Positions 50,122-63,799 of a stretch of DNA of 64,000 bases are shown piece after piece. How positions within the stretch are numbered: position 1 is the stretch's first letter; each line of letters starts with the position of its first letter. This stretch comes from Crotophaga sulcirostris (lineage: Eukaryota > Chordata > Aves > Cuculiformes > Crotophagidae): assembly GCA_013397455.1 (NCBI GenBank), contig VYZB01000057.1:2098814-2162813 (forward strand), in the 5' to 3' direction. The translations under genes were made by a program, and so were the position numbers. The notes under the pieces are model-generated. The model worked only from the letters and a program-made list of their open reading frames with translations. It did no database searches and was not told the DNA's origin.

Positions 50122-50352
50122 CTTTAAACAAGCAGGACATTTATACTGATCAAGTAATGCAAATAGAAGCTTGTGCCATAGGCCTTCATGTTTGTAGTCT
50201 GCTGCCCTGTGGGCAGAGGATTAGTTGCAGACAAAGGGATTCCATAAAAAGGATGCACCACTGGCACCAACACCAGCCCTGTCTCAGGATACATTTTAAC
50301 ATGAATGCCTGTACTTGCTCCTGACTCTGGGGAGTCAGTCTGATTAGGCATC
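50122..50352. other. Spacer between two minus-strand CR1 pieces
   Basis: About 230 bp of unrecognised sequence separate the 3'-end fragment from the longer copy. Both have the same orientation. Confidence 0.5.
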
Positions 50353-51013
50353 ATCACAGAATCACAGCATCACGGAATCACAGAATTGTTTAGGTTGGAA
50401 AAGAACTTTGATATCACCAAGTTCAACTGTAAACCTAACACTGCCAAGTCCACCACTAAACCATGTCCCTATGTGCCACATCTACACGTCTTTTAAATAC
50501 CCCCAGGGATGGTGAGTCAGCCACGTCCCTGGGCAGCCTGTTCCAATGCTTGACCACACTTCTGGGGAAGTATTACTTCCTAATATCCAATCTAAATCGC
50601 CTCCAACACAATTTGAGGCCATTTACTCTTGTCCTATCACTTGTCAGGAGAAGAGACCAACACCCACCTCACCACAACCTCCTTTCAGCTAGTTGCAGAG
50701 AGCAATAAAGTTTCCCTTCATCTTCCTCTTCTCCAGACTAAACAGTCCCAGTTCCCTCAGCCACTCCTCATAACACTTGTTCTCCAGCCCCTTCACCAGC
50801 CTCGTTGCCCTTCTCTGGACGCGCTCCAGCACCTCAATGTCCTTCTTGTACTGAGGGACCCAGAACTGCACACAATACTCCAGGCACGGCCTCACCAGTG
50901 CTGAGTACAGGGGCACAACCACTGCCCTGCTCTTGCTGGCCGTATTATTTCTGACACAAGCCAGGATATTGTTGGCCTTCTTGGCCACTTGGACACACTG
51001 TTGGCTCATGTCA
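50353..51013 (-). mobile_element. CR1 LINE, 5'-truncated copy (minus strand), about 660 bp
   Basis: The 3' end at 50353-50386 shows repeated ATCACAGAATCACAG-type octamers in plus orientation. The minus-strand frame 50689-51009 encodes the ORF2 C-terminus: [20 protein letters not shown], then [20 protein letters not shown], then [20 protein letters not shown] and [17 protein letters not shown]. It is intact over about 105 codons, then broken. Matching CR1 sequence ends at about 51013, the 5' truncation point. The peptide (NNILACVRN rather than the ILGCIKRS type) shows a different subfamily from the 23-25 kb copies. Confidence 0.94.
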
Positions 51014-53114
51014 ACTACTAAACTGGTTCCTCTGAAGGGCAGGGATGCTCAGTTCATTAACCCAAAGCTGGAATAAAATAGCAACAAAAGGACCAGCATG
51101 GACTGGGCAAGAGAGTCTGGGTAAATAAGAAGTCATTAGCTACTTAAGAAACTTCACATGTAAAACCACAGGTGTCCCAGAAGAGGTAGGTACTGTGGGA
51201 TGAGGTAGGTTTGCTGTCCCTTGGGTCTAGGCAGCCAAATTCCACCTGAGTTGCATATTAGGCACCTGATTGCTTTTCCAGATAGGGCTGTACATTGAAT
51301 TATGTGGGAAATCTGTGGTGGAGTAGAAGACTGAACTCTGATTTTCCAAATCTCAGGCAAGTGCCTTAACCATGGGGTCCTCCTCCTGCAGTTGCTCTGA
51401 CCTCATACAGATACTACTGTGCCATTGCTATTTATTTCACTGGAGTTCTTCCAAATCATCACTGATGCCGGAACAGAAATAGGCCCTTTCAGCACAAAAT
51501 TAACACAAATAGTCCATAAACATTAATGACACAATCTAAGTGTCACTGTGTTCGGTGAGGACAGCCTCCTATCCCCAAACGCTGGCAGCAGGAGTTTCTC
51601 TTCTCTAAGATCAAACACCAATTAGTTTAATTGGCTTTGTCTCAGTAATCTATCTTAACATTATGGTTAATATCTGACAATTACACTAGATTAACATCCA
51701 AGGGGAATGGAAAGACTGAAGTAAGCGCATTCGGAACAGAGTCAGCATGTAGCTCAGCATAAAGATGCTTGCTGTCAAAGCAAGGTTTTCTATTACAAAT
51801 AAGTATATTATTATTAATGCTGCTGTGTAGCTATCTAGGAGTAGCAAGTGGGCTTTTGCAAAAGTTAAGGTGATAAATGTATAAAGCATTGGTGCTTCTC
51901 ATGCAAAAAAAAAAACACCCAAAAAATCAATCAAAAAACCCAAAATGGAGAAAAGCACAGCAAAAACCCATAATGCTCTGTCTCTTCTTGTCTCCCAATC
52001 ATGATTGTTGGCCCTCCCTGCCTTTGTGGTTGCCTGCTTGCCCAGTCAGTACACACATGTCCCGTCAAAGACTGATATCAACAGAATCATATTTCACAGG
52101 ATGGTCTGGTATCTAAGGAATGGTGCAAGGGTGAGACAAGGTACAGAAAGGAATTTAAACCTCATTGAAAAATAGCCAGAAAAGAGGCTTTTCAGCCTGA
52201 GAACACACAATATAAAAACCCAAGAAGATACGTAGATTTTATTTATATATTTGTGGTCCATTAAAACAGTATCTATTAAAGTACGTCATTAAAAATGTCC
52301 CCAACAACACATATCGAATATTCTAAGCACAATATTCCAAGAAGACCACGGCTGGATCTTATACAGTAGTCCTTCGAGGTTCAGGAGTTAGAAGGTGTGT
52401 TTTGAAGTATCTGTGTAGTCCACAGACTGAACCCCATTTCAGAAGACAGCTTTAACTGCCATTCAGGGAGGACACTGGGTTAACATGCTCTTGTCTGATC
52501 TTTGGAAGCCAGACAGCAATTCAAATCTGCGGGACCAGGCAGAAAGCTGGTAAGAGGGATCTCATGGCAGTTTTGCTTATAGCAAGGTAGCATTGATGTT
52601 CAGATGCTGCTTTCTACATCAGACTACCCATAAAAGTTTGGTTTCTTTCTGCCACTTACACGATGTCCTGTTCTCCAAACCCATCAGTCTTTCAAAAACT
52701 GAAAGCAGCCTCAAATCCCGACCTGCAGCTGTCATTGATTTGGCTGTGAAGCTTCCTGGCATTGTACTTGAGAGACTTATCTCCCTTTTTTTTTGATCCA
52801 GAGAGCTTTATAAGCTGCATTAACTCAGTAAAACTCAAGGTATTTAAAAATAATTGTATTTGGGTTGCAAACTCAGGCACTTAGAAGTTAGGAAATACTA
52901 GATACGTGCAATTTCAGATTTGTTCTTTTTTTTCATTCATTTTGCACTGTTCTGTCAGTGAGTACATGAGCTGCTGACTTTAATTACCGTTCTAACATTA
53001 ATGTCAACACCATCCTAAGCATGCACATAGGGGAAAGAATTACAGTGGTACAAGCAGCCAAATAAATTCCTCTTCTAAGCACTTGCCTTTGTAACCTAAA
53101 TAACAGTAAACCAG

Positions 53115-53192
53115 TCTTCCTCCCACCCTTCCTCTGTCCTGCTCTCCCTTCTCTCTTCCCTCCTTCCTTCCTCCCTCTCTTCCTTCCTTCCC
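53115..53192. repeat. CCTT-type polypyrimidine tract
   Basis: A nearly pure C/T stretch made of CCTT, CTCC and TCTC units with few purines. It could form intramolecular triplex DNA and is likely to vary in length. Confidence 0.85.
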
Positions 53193-56100
53193 AGCCATAG
53201 TAGCCCTCCCCACTGAAATACCATCAGCAACAGCTTTGAACCTTCTATATTGTGTATTGAACTGAGCTTCAAGCCCAATGTCAACTAGCAAGAAGGAAAG
53301 CTATATTTTCAAAACCATGGAGATGTTGCACAGCCCTAGCTCAAGAGTGGAGGAGTGTTAGTGTAAAGTCTGACCTGATACTCTTTCTCCCTTGTGCAAA
53401 AGTGAGGAATTTCTGCTATATGTGTTCCTGCTGACATACATAGTAATTTAGGTAAGTCATGGGCCATGCCTACTTGATATTAGTTATATGCTTCTTTCGG
53501 CTTAGAAGCTGAAGAGTGAGATAAGGAGTCTCCAGTATCAAGTTATTTCTGGAGAAACCCTAAAATAGGAACATATGTGCTATGTGAAAGAGGTCATCCA
53601 AAATCTCTCTCAGCCTTCAGGTTTCCTCCTCTCTAAATACAGTCTGAGTGTCTTTCTTCTAAATAAACAAATCCCATGCTTTATGTCTAGAGAAGAAACA
53701 CATATCCAGTTGACAACACATGATTTTCATCAATAAAGACGTCCCTGAGCACTTACTTTCCTGAATAAATAGGTTAGCTAGTTTGACTTACAATTCAGTA
53801 CAATTGGACACTTTAGGTACATTCCTATCTCAAAATCTGAGGGGGATATTACAGGTTAAAATGTAAGATATGTGGAAAGCCAGGGAGATTTTCATAAAAA
53901 CCAGATGTGGTCTCAACACCCACTGTTCATTACACTCATTATCTCTCTTCTTCGCCAACAGGTTGTGTTTGTAGTGTAATTACTAAAGTCCTGAAGTCTT
54001 TTATGTTGAGGATACTGACTTATGTAGATAAAATCTCAATATAGTTCATGGTAAGTGTTTCCTGAAGAGTATGTTGCCAGCCACATGCTCTCTGCCAAGT
54101 TCAACTGTGCAACTCAGCCATCAGGATCAGTAATCACAAGGATGGATCTGTGCACAGTCAAACTCAGCTCTCTCATATGTCTAGTAACTTACTTACACTG
54201 GACGTGCAGAAACATTATTTTATATTGATATATATCCTTGTATTAAATGTGGTTGAAGCTCCCCAGTAGACTGAACTACGTTAATGGGAGGGACACAGAG
54301 AAATAGAAGTGATCACACCATTTTGCTTCCCAAGAAATGGTGGAGAGTTGCATGTTGCATGCTGGTGGGGAAGGAGATGGAGAACTCCATCAGAGCTTCT
54401 TTGCTTCCAGGGGTGTCACACCCAGCAGTGATTCCATGGGGTGCTAATTCCACTGGGAGGACTCCTGCTGTCAGCTCAAATGCATCACAGCCATCTGACA
54501 AAAGGTGTTGCAGTGGTGCAAAATCTTTCTGCCAGTTCAAGTGTGTTCAAAAGAAGTTTGAAGAAGCTTATCCTTGTCCCTAAAGATACTTTGCTGTTAT
54601 CAGGTGTAACCAGCATTTACTGTTTTGCGTAATTCAACAGAAATCCAATTATGAGTTCAAAACAGGCCTGGATTAGGGTGGTTAGTGGGTGGTTAGCCAC
54701 AGTTTTTAACAAAAGCAAAGCCATGTCCTGATATACAGTATAGTGTTTGTATGTGGAAAGGTCTCATAAGTCATGAGAAATAACCTCTTATTTCAAGCTC
54801 CTTCAAGAATTGTCTGCTTCATCTTTGGTAGATTGCTGAATCTCTTTGTCTCCCTTAGCTGCAAAATGGGAATTATAATGACTTTCCTACGTAATCAGGT
54901 AGAGATAACTAATGGGAAACATTGCTGTCATCCAAACAACTCTTAGCTCCTCAGTATTAATTCACATCTATTAATCTGTTCAGAAGCACCTTGTTAGTCT
55001 CAATAGTTGCAAAAGTGTTTGCTTCTGCTGTCACCTACGTGGGAGTAGATCAGGATTAACTCTTCTGAAATTAATAATAAAGCTGGGCTAACCAAATGCA
55101 GAATCAAACCCTCCCAGTAATGACACAACCCAGACCCACTCTCACAGACGCCGAACTTTCTCAAGCCATTTTCAGCACCTTACCGTGTGACAAAAGACAT
55201 GTATCTTTCACACTTTCAGGAACCCATACAGATCTAACACTTCTAAATCTGACCTGTTTCCCAAGTCAAGAGTATAATTTTTTCACCTGGAGAGTAGTTA
55301 GGTCAATGTTTTGGTGTACTCATATTTTACTGCCATGTACAACACTTGGCAACAAGAAGCTTTCACATTTACCAAGGGTGAAGACCACACATTGAATAAA
55401 TCCAGCTACTTAATGTCTATGGTATCTACTTAATTATTACTGAATGATGATAACTATTTCAAATGGACAGTCTGTGACTGCAGGAAGGACAGTGAGCACC
55501 AGCTCTAACACCTTCCCTACCCACAACATAACCATACTGTCTGGAGTCAAGCAGTCCTGTTGCATGCTGTATCTTCCATGATCCTTCTAGTTTCCATATG
55601 ATGCCTTTAGCATCTGAAACATGACTGGCAGAAATCTGTTATGATGCATTTGGTCTCTCAACACAAGGAAGACATAAATCTGCAGATTTAGCTGCAGCTA
55701 CATCACATTGCTTCAGAGAGCTGAAACACAGTAAGTAAATATCATATACATGATTCCCACTGCTTATAGATCTTGAATAATCTGGGGGTGGGGTCATATG
55801 TACTATATCCCACCACTTCCAGCCCAGTTTGAAGTTCAGTAAAAATGTCTCTGTTTTGGTGTAAGGTAGGTTTATTTTTAAGGCATGCATTATTTTCTGG
55901 GAAGAAACCAAGTGGTCTGTAGCTCTGGACATGCTGGAGGAGGGGGGCTGCTCCAGAACACAGATATATGCAGAGCAACATGCTCCTGCATCAGGGATGA
56001 CTAACTTTTAGCCTAGTCAGCAACAAATATATTTGAGAAAAGACTGTATCCTTCTGTTGCTGGTACCAATCCAAATATGTGAGTGACAAAGCTGGCTCCA

Positions 56101-57760
56101 ACAGTGCCCTGTACTGCCCCACTATATAAGTAACCACAGCACAGGCTAAGGGCAGCAAACAGCAAGGCAGTTGCATAGAAAGAATTTAACCCCAAATGCA
56201 GTGAGGATCCTGGCTTCTCTGCAGCTCAGAGACCACCACCGTAGCAACACTGATATCACTTCATTTAGCCTCTGCTGCTGCCAAGAATTTAGATCACAAA
56301 CTATTTTCCCCTCTTTCTCTCTCAGCTACCACTCAGCCTTGGCACCTTCTGTATGGCAGCCACCAGGATGCTGATCTGCAGAAGCCCAAGTTCCCCCTCA
56401 CCTCCAACGGCCCAACTTCACTCCAGTGTCTACCTGTGGGTTCCCACTACAGTTATCTCACCCAGCCGCCCCACCATGTTTTACCCAGAGGGGGGGAAAT
56501 GAGTGTGGGGGAGTGTGAGATTTTTTCATCCACCCACAGCTTTGCAGTGGTGGAGCACAGATCACCCCTGCTAGCACTGCCACAGCCACCAGAGAATTGT
56601 TGCCTTATAAAGACCATTTTGTCTGTGGCTCACACCCTGTATACATAACGAGAAATTGAAATGTTCCAGGCTCCACTGTCATCTTATGAGCAAAGTAATA
56701 ATATACAACCCCGCGTTTCCTTTTCACCAAGGCAGCTGCTCCTCTTCCCATGTGGGGCTTCAGAGGGATGGCAGGTGAGCTGCCATGCTGGCCAGCGTGG
56801 TGCCAGCCTGGTGAACCAGCTACCATGAGGAATGCCCTGGGATGGCTTTGCTCAGCCTTCACCACTGGCACTGCTGTTTTTTCCTAAGATGACTGTTGGA
56901 CTAGGGTCTTCATAAGAAAAAGTCTCGGATTCCTGGTACTGTCTTTACAACACACAGACCATTCGTACAGCCCTGGGAAGAGCAACCCATACTTTGTGGG
57001 CTACCTGGCAATGAAGCTGTGAAATTTGCTGGGTGGAATTGTAGTGGAAGATCACCTCAAAATCTCAGCCAGGACAGCTCACGTCTTTCCGCTTAAAAAT
57101 CTGCAATAGCACAGAAGACCAGCATTCACCCTCATCAGCTCATCTCATGGCAGGAGAAGGGCAGCGCAGCCGGAGGTTGGATATGCCGGCCCTCCAACTA
57201 TAACTCACTAAAACATCTCAGACCAGCAAAAAGGCTACTGCCATCAAGAGAAATGAATTGGGTGTGATTGCTCTTCAAAACAGCCTCACAGTCAAGGCTG
57301 TGGCACAGGATAGGGGGTTGGGTAACTAGTTCTTGGCCTCTCTTATCTGTCCTTCTGCAGTTATAGGCACTTGAAGGGAAAACCAGGCTCGAGTTTTATG
57401 TAATGCCTTTTCCAGTAAGAAAGATCAGGAAATTCTTCCTCTATTTACAGAAACACTGGACAACACCTGTTTTGGACACAAGAATATTTGGCTACTGGTG
57501 GTAAAGAAACCCTTCTGTTGTATTGATCCATTATCATTCACTCTAGACAAGGAAATCTTGTGAAGTCTCTGACCCCTCTCTCATAAGCAGAAAGCCAGAA
57601 GGGTCCAGCTCCTCTTGGATGGCAGATAGCTAGGAGAAAGGATAGACCCACATGCGGATACAGGGAGAGAAGATCCTTAAAGGACACATCCTTAAAAGAC
57701 ACAAATATACTGTAGTCTACAAAGATCAAACTTAGGACAAAACCACATCTCTTTCTAGCT

Positions 57761-57832
57761 CTATATCTAAATTTAGTTCTATTATATATCTATATATAAT
57801 ATTTCTATAAAGTATAAATATAAACACACAAG
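57761..57832. repeat. AT-rich tract with TATA words
   Basis: An A/T-rich stretch with repeated TATATCTATATATAATAT-like words. It is low complexity only. Confidence 0.6.
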
Positions 57833-59037
57833 AGGCAAGTACTTTCAGGTCATTTACAACAGATTAGTTACTTCTTGTTTCAGTGGCCTCAGAAGATTTG
57901 TGGCATATCTGGCAATAGGAAGGAGAGAATAAAGACAACGAGAAAGCTCCTGACTTGAACTTGAACTATTTTCCCCCCACAAAATAGCCATGTGTGTTTT
58001 GCAGTCTGGCCAAAGACCAAGAGAAAATTCTGGAGGACAAAGGAGATAAACAAACAATGGTTTAAATTAGCAAACCACAGACTGATACGCAGCATACAAA
58101 GCCAGAGCAAAAATAAAAGTTAAGGGAGAAGCTTCAAAAAGCAAGAAAACTTCTGCCAGAAGCAGGATAAAGGCTTGCCTGCAGCCTGGAAACAAGATCA
58201 GATCAGGAACACCCAGCTCCACACAGCTGCTATATTTGAAAGACTAAAATTATTTTCTGCAAAAACTTCAGACAGGTTGATGTGGTATGTGCAGTTACAG
58301 GCCAGGTTTTGCAAAGAAAATCTAGATGCGTTGAATATAGACTAGTAATATCCACCTTTTAGAGCAGGGGAAAAAACAGTTATTTTGGGAAAAAATATGT
58401 TTGTAGTCATTTAAGTTAGTAGGAAGTGTTGAAAGACATCAGCTTAGTAATAGGGAGCAATTCAGTTACCTGAATAAGTAATTTACTGCCCTGAAGATGC
58501 CCTAGACAGCCCTGACAGACCCCAACTACTGCTCCATCAGAGCATGGGACTCCTGTTGGCCCCATGCTTATCCATCAGTGTATGTGGATGTCTCACATGC
58601 CAGTCAAGATCCTCTGGGGTACCAGCTACCTGTGTGCAGAAAAATGACCCTGATCCCTAGGTGTCATTAGCAGAGCACTCATGGTAGTCAAGACAGGCCC
58701 ATGAGGACAAAAGGAAACAACACTAAATAAAAATGTAGAAATTATGGGGAAACAAATACCCCCAAATTCACAAGAAGCAGATGAATAGTAAAAGGATAAA
58801 ATTTTTCTACTACTAAGCGTGACTTGAAAAAGTTAGCACAAAGACCAGAATCCAACAGTGTATTAATGTATTATAATAAAAAAATATATTTGCACTGATG
58901 GAAGCAAATTTCTCCCTTGGTCACAACCTGGGCTCAGAAGGCTGTGAAAGGAGCACAAATCCCAGCTGAAGGCCAGTCACTAAGGGTGCTCCTCAGGGGC
59001 CCTGGGCAACCTGCTCTTGTTAACCCCACTTCGAGCC

Positions 59038-59200
59038 AGGTCTTGGACATTTGAGATCATCGAGTCCAACTACACCAGTCTGCTACTAAACCATATCCCT
59101 AAGTGCTTCATCAACCCATCTTTCAGACACCTCCAGGGATGGTGACTCTACCACCTATCTGGGCAGCCCCTTCCAGTGAATCAATGCCATAGTCAAGGTA
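59038..59200 (-). mobile_element. Old CR1 3' UTR fragment (minus strand)
   Basis: In plus orientation the phrases GAGATCATCGAGTCCAACTA, CTACTAAACCATATCCCTAA and CCAGGGATGGTGACTCTACC followed by GGGCAGCCCCTTCCAGTG are the standard reverse-complement CR1 3' UTR. The octamer tail is missing and several positions diverge, so this is an older, partly deleted copy. Confidence 0.85.
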
Positions 59201-59971
59201 TTTGTCAGAAAAAGCATACTGATAATGGCAGTGGTAGAAAACAGACCACAGTTTGATTCTTACAAGTTTAAAAATCAAAGCCTTTGCAAATCATTAGAAC
59301 ATTATACTTCAAGCGCAGGATATTCACAATGAAAATGTATTATGGATAATGGTGCTACAACAGCTAATCATCCAAGGTCACTATAGCATACAGATTTGGG
59401 GGAAGCCAGATGTTCCATAAAAAACAACTGAAAAGATAAAGAAGAGCTTATATGAATGATAAAAAAGAAAGGAATACTCAAGTGTCAGCAGCCTATAAAA
59501 TAGCTTAAGGAAAATCTGGATTGAGTTATACCAGAGGAATGTGTGTGAAGGGAGAAAAAGACAGGGAACATATCCACACAGAGAAAACTTTGTTAGTGCA
59601 GCCATTCAGAAGGACTAGTCAGAAATGTAAGATGGGATCTATGAAAAAAAGAGAAGATTATCAAGCTAAGGAAAAGGTGGACGTAAGCAGCCCATGACAG
59701 ATGGGAGCATCTGAAAGATTGAGAAGGATATGAATAAATGAGAAAAGAAATTTATTTAAGAAAGAACTGTAAAGGAGATGCAATCACATCTTCAGCAAAA
59801 TGTTTTGAAAGAAATTCTTGCTCAAGGAGATCTCCAAGAGGAAATGACATGGAAGAAAGACTGAAAACTGTGAAGCCTCTAACCTGAAAAGGAAGGAAGG
59901 AAGTTTAGGCAATGATTGTTCAGTCTGTGACAAATTCTTGGAGAATGGAAGAGCTTGTCATCCCACTCTGT

Positions 59972-60056
59972 NNNNNNNNNNNNNNNNNNNNNNNNNNNNN
60001 NNNNNNNNNNNNNNNNNNNNNNNNNNNNNNNNNNNNNNNNNNNNNNNNNNNNNNNN
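59972..60056. other. Assembly gap (85 N)
   Basis: Exactly 85 undetermined bases. The flanks are low-complexity and A/T-rich on the right side, which probably caused the break. Open frames crossing it are artefacts. Confidence 1.
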
Positions 60057-62370
60057 AAATATATAAATTTTATACATACACAAAAGTATACATTTTTTAA
60101 AGGGCAAAATTCTAAAAAAAAAAAAAAAGGAAGAGTTTAAAATAATTTGCTGTCCATGGAGAAGAAAAACTACCACAGGACACATCGTCATATTCATCTT
60201 TGCATTTGTACTGAGCTTGCAACAAAAACAAGGTGTCTGGGGAGTCTATCAAGTAGCTGTGAGAGTTCTGGCAGCTGGGACACAAGAATCCCTTACTGAC
60301 AAATGTCTTTGTGCCAGGATCCTTTGCAAGGGACAGACTGTTACTGAAACCAATATGATGACTCTTCTGGCTGAAGACTTTATTAGAAGATTTTCTTAGG
60401 CTATAGGTGATTTATGGTTACCTTATTCACACAGTGATGTTGGATACGGAACCAGGACAACCCAGTAAGATGCAGGTGACAAATTCTGTGGCCATAAATA
60501 GAACATGAGAGTAAATAACAAACAACAGTTAAAAATGCAGCAAAATGCATCTGACAAAAGACAGACCTTGGAAAAGAGCTGAAGAAAGATAGAAAAAAAA
60601 TTTTGCAAAGGTAACAAGTACCACAGTTAACAAGGCTGGTATCACTATCTTCATTAGCCAAAAATAAAATCCAAAACCAAACTTGTAAAGAAGGATTTGA
60701 TTTGAAGAATTAGGCACTCAGGAAAAGCCTGGACTTTCTCCAGTTCCATTCAACAGTCAAAGGTGTGAGCCAGATGAAAAGCAGAAACCAGTCAATGCTC
60801 ACAAGTGCCACAGATGCCAGAATGTGAAACAAGAAGAGTGAGACAATGAATTACAGCGGTAAGACACACAAAGTCTATAACCAGCTCAGGGGAAACACTA
60901 CCTATCCCTGATCACCGCGTTGTTTGCTACGACAATTAGGTTGATAGAGTATTTCATACAGATACTTTCCAGTCCTTGGTGTCACCCAAAAGGAGTTGCA
61001 CCAAATGTGGTCTGATTCAATGGCCAAAAGTCTTCTTGAAGACATGTGGCATTTTGTTTGTGAACCTGCCAGCCACACACACCCAGTGCAGACCATAAAC
61101 TGAATGTCACAGATGAAAAATAATTTACCATCTTCACTGAAGACCTTCGCAAGAGCCCACAGTGAAAAAAAGAAAGGGGTGGGGAAGAGATTTTATTTCC
61201 AGCTGAGCTCCTGCCTTCTTCATACACAGAATTACTTCCTTCCGCACTTCTCTGAGAAAGACGCAACTGGGGGAACCTCCTCTTTGCAGAGTTTACCAGG
61301 AGAGGCTAAAAAGTGTTTACTCTAACTCCACCGCATAGCAGCTAGTGTCTGCTGTTAAGTCACAGTATCTAACTGGGACTTCGGAGAAAACATCCATGCT
61401 CACTAGCGCTAAGCTAGTCCACATTAGGCATTGTAAGAGAGTTCACCTTCCCTTGCTGCAACCAGGGCAGAAGGCTCTTAGTTCCATCAGGGTTTGCTGT
61501 AACGCTCTGCAAGTGTGAGCATCACACCTCTTTCTTCTCCCTGCTGCCCCACATTGATCCAGAATAGGAAGCTGATATATTCTTCCATTTAGCTACCTTG
61601 TTGATTCACAAAAATTTAAATCAGATATACAGGACCCTGAAGAGGACATGTCAGCAATGATACGTGATCTCTCAGGACAGGTTTTGATGATGCAATCCTA
61701 TGGGTTTGTTGGTGATGTGATATGAATGAAGACATCTGATGCAGCTTGTGAGAGTTTTGTCCATGCTAATTCCCAACTTCAGTGCAGGGTCATAACTTCA
61801 GAGAAGTGCAACTCCACTGTCCTGAAATATTGAAAGAGTTAACAGCATTTCCAGAATTTACTGGCAAAGCATGGAACCAAATCAACCAACAGCAGAAGCA
61901 TGCCAGGAGGAATACCCTCCCAACTCAGAAGCAGGTTGCTGCTGCCTTGGAAGCTTGCTAACCTAAACAGCCACAGCTTGGTGGCAAACCAGTCCAATGT
62001 CGGCAAGTCAGCTGTGGGTGCTATGGTGGAACATCATGGTCACTTCTAAAATACAGGCCTCAACAGAAGAATGTAAACTATGTAAACAGCAGCACGTGTG
62101 CTATATCTTATGACACAGACTGGGACATTGAGTGAGAACATCTGAGTAACTTTGTGAGTCCACACACTAAGTGACGAAGGTGCTTCGCAATCACTATGGA
62201 GTAAGAACATCCGCATAGTGCTCAAAGTGCAGCCGAGGCATTGCCGGTTTATAACGTAGCTTGTTTGTAGTAAAAGGAACATCTGCCTATACATCATGTC
62301 ATCGATTGTATAATTGGAAGAGGACACTGAAATTTGCAGTTTTATTTCTTCTGAACAAGATAGTACGCCC

Positions 62371-62425
62371 ATAATAATAATAAAAATATTATTCATTATC
62401 ATCATCATCAAGAACAACAACAATG
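62371..62425. repeat. AAT, ATC and AAC trinucleotide-rich tract
   Basis: ATA/ATT units are followed by four ATC units and then three AAC units within 55 bases. It is a compound short tandem repeat. Confidence 0.7.
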
Positions 62426-63799
62426 ACGTCCAGGGATACATGTATTTAGAGGAGAAGGGAAGCAGGGAACAGCTAAAGAGTCTGTAGAGCTCTTCTCATT
62501 AGTTCTATCTGGTTTAAGATACACTCCAGGCCATGTAGTACTAGAATGTTCTTGTGTCTGTGCTTCCAGCTCTGACAGCAGCTGCATTTAACCTCCGTTC
62601 GAAGGACTGAGTCTGCATCTGTGTTTATTGGGTTGCACATATCGGCTAAAAGCCTTCTGTTAATAATTGAGAAACTACCTTTGCTGGTAGGTGCAGGAGT
62701 AATAGTAGGAAACTGTGTGATTTCAATCTCCTATATAACCTGACAATACAATATTTTAAGATAAGGGTTAAACCAAAATTATACTAGATTTCGAGGACCA
62801 TTCAGTAATGATTCTTTTCAAAAAATCTGAAGCGAAATTTGCACTTTAAAATTCTAATTCTATTGAGTATTACTTACAGATTAGTTAAGCCAAATATAAT
62901 TTTGATTAGATTTTCAAGAGCAGTCATGGTTTACTGTAGTTCACACAAAGTAGTTTTGTCTTGAAAACACTGCACAAGCATGAATTAATTAATTCACTTG
63001 AGAGAGTAGAAAAATTCATCAAGTGCATTTGTTAATTGAGAAATATAACCAAAGAGGCTAGTGGTGATGCTTCGGCCAAGAATTTCAGAAAAAAAAAGAT
63101 GTTTCTGTAACAGCCACTTGAGCAATATGGTAACTCTCAATATTCACCGATTTCTTCAAACACGCTTCTACAAATACTAAAAAGTCATACTTTCTCTAGG
63201 CACGAATGCTTCAGTCTACTTGCTATCACACCACAGCTTACTTTCTACTGTAACCTTTTACCTTCAAAGTTAATAGTTGTTCAGAAATAAGGTTTAACAT
63301 ATTCAAGATTCAAATAGTCCATACTAACAGAATTAATCTTGCATTTTTGTTTTCCCATATGAACATTTGTTTATGACTTCTGTGTCTGTTGTAGATTTAA
63401 AATATTGGCTTCAGTACAAAACATGCATTATTTATGAAAGACTAGGCAAGAGGCAAGTAGCTAGTGTACTTACTGAGCTATTACACAAAATGTTATAGAA
63501 ATGTTACTAAAATATCCTACCTCATACTCAGATCAGCTTCAGAAGAAGCATTTAATACCCAAGAAAAGTTAAGTGACAGGTATATGCAAAACTTGTCAAG
63601 AAAGATCTTGTTGCACATCAAGCTAAATCTAGAATCTCCTTCCCTTGGGAAATTATTAAGTGTCAATATCCATTTTCATTCTGTTATATCATCCCAAAGA
63701 AGGCTGACATTTCAACATATACTACATGAAACCAGTATTTAGTCATCATCAAGATTCAGACTTCAGCAATAGGCAAGACATGAACTTGTTAAATAATGA

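Larger units (their letters stand above)
51014..59037. other. Noncoding stretch with simple repeats
   Basis: Eight kilobases with no recognisable gene. It holds a pyrimidine tract at 53.1 kb and an AT-rich tract at 57.8 kb. Open frames (for example plus 55096-55395) show no domain. No transposon remnant was recognised. Confidence 0.45.
59201..63799. other. Noncoding stretch including the assembly gap
   Basis: No gene is recognised. The DNA on both sides of the gap is A-rich, with a 15-base A-run at 60114-60128. A trinucleotide-rich tract lies at 62.4 kb. Confidence 0.45.

Noticed and set aside
59912..60197. Open frames crossing the run of N
   Set aside because: They exist only because undetermined bases cannot contain stops.
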